Of a stretch of 5,045 bases of DNA, positions 4,892 to 5,045 are shown one piece after another. The stretch is from Thermoplasmata archaeon (lineage in GTDB: Archaea; Thermoplasmatota; Thermoplasmata; Lutacidiplasmatales; UBA184), in assembly GCA_030043835.1 (NCBI GenBank), contig JASHWY010000161.1:1-5045 (forward strand), in the 5' to 3' direction. The notes under the pieces are model-generated. The model ran no database searches. It was not told the origin of the DNA and was given only the letters and a program-made list of their open reading frames with translations. The position numbers and the translations under genes are program-made. Numbering within the stretch: position 1 is the first letter of the stretch; the number at the start of each line of letters is the position of its first letter.

Positions 4892-5045
4892 ATGCCGAAC
4901 GGCAACGATGGCCCCCTCGCGGGCGCACACGTCTTCCCACGGGTCGGCCCGGAGCTCGTGGCGGCGCTGCGATCGTCTCGGCCCCAGCGGATCGTGCTCC
5001 AGGTACCGGCCGGCCTCGTCCGGAACGCCCATGAGCTCGCCGAAC
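4892..5045 (+). CDS. dph2: diphthamide biosynthesis enzyme Dph2-like (N-terminal fragment, runs off right edge)
   Basis: Fifty-one complete codons are present from the ATG at 4892. After a short Gly/Pro-rich lead, the sequence VGPELVAALRSSRPQRIVLQ (18-37) continues as VPAGLVRNAHELAE. This matches the first helix and strand of the Dph1/Dph2 family, where the pattern 'V.LQ.PeGL...A.eiA' is characteristic. Archaeal Dph2 is a homodimeric radical enzyme with a 4Fe-4S cluster that moves a 3-amino-3-carboxypropyl group from S-adenosylmethionine to a histidine of elongation factor 2, the first step of diphthamide. The cluster cysteines lie beyond the window. PAGL in place of the more common PEGL is a mild variation. 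It lies 30 bp after the NUDIX gene, in the same direction. Confidence 0.75.
   Translation, partial: MPNGNDGPLAGAHVFPRVGPELVAALRSSRPQRIVLQVPAGLVRNAHELAE

Overview
The window reads as a GC-rich archaeal chromosome segment. The evidence is a PAC2-family proteasome chaperone, a NAC protein with a C-terminal UBA domain and the start of a Dph2-type diphthamide enzyme, all archaeal/eukaryotic families. It has short intergenic gaps with AT-rich TATA-like patches and frequent GTG starts with 4-nt stop/start overlaps. The strong GC bias (third positions almost always G or C) points to a high-GC euryarchaeal lineage such as an uncultivated Thermoplasmatota group. That placement is inference, not something the sequence proves.

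Layout: (1) At the left edge, on the minus strand, are the first 16 codons of a Rossmann-fold NAD-dependent sugar-nucleotide enzyme that resembles UDP-sulfoquinovose synthase. It diverges from the rest. (2) A ~177-bp divergent intergenic region carries hairpins and a TATA-like box with an adjacent dyad. (3) A tightly overlapping pair (227-721 and 718-1281) encodes a winged-helix protein and a small AbiEii/DUF6036-like nucleotidyltransferase, laid out like a toxin-antitoxin module. (4) A ~150-bp GC-rich gap with strong dyads follows. (5) A co-directional plus-strand run of six genes continues to the right edge: PAC2 proteasome chaperone, GNAT acetyltransferase, a four-CBS protein with a C-terminal HPF/RaiA-like domain, NAC, a NUDIX hydrolase and the start of Dph2.

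The right-hand run has a consistent theme of protein birth and death: nascent-chain binding (NAC), N-terminal acetylation (RimI/Naa10-like GNAT), EF2 modification (Dph2), proteasome assembly (PAC2) and probably ribosome hibernation controlled by a nucleotide-sensing CBS module. The two most interesting items are the CBS-HPF-like fusion at 2758-3996, placed 14 bp upstream of NAC, and the HTH/nucleotidyltransferase pair at 227-1281. A third is the PAC2 protein, whose last three residues (Met-Tyr-Arg) form a proteasome-docking HbYX motif. No rRNA, tRNA, CRISPR array, insertion sequence or phage gene was seen.
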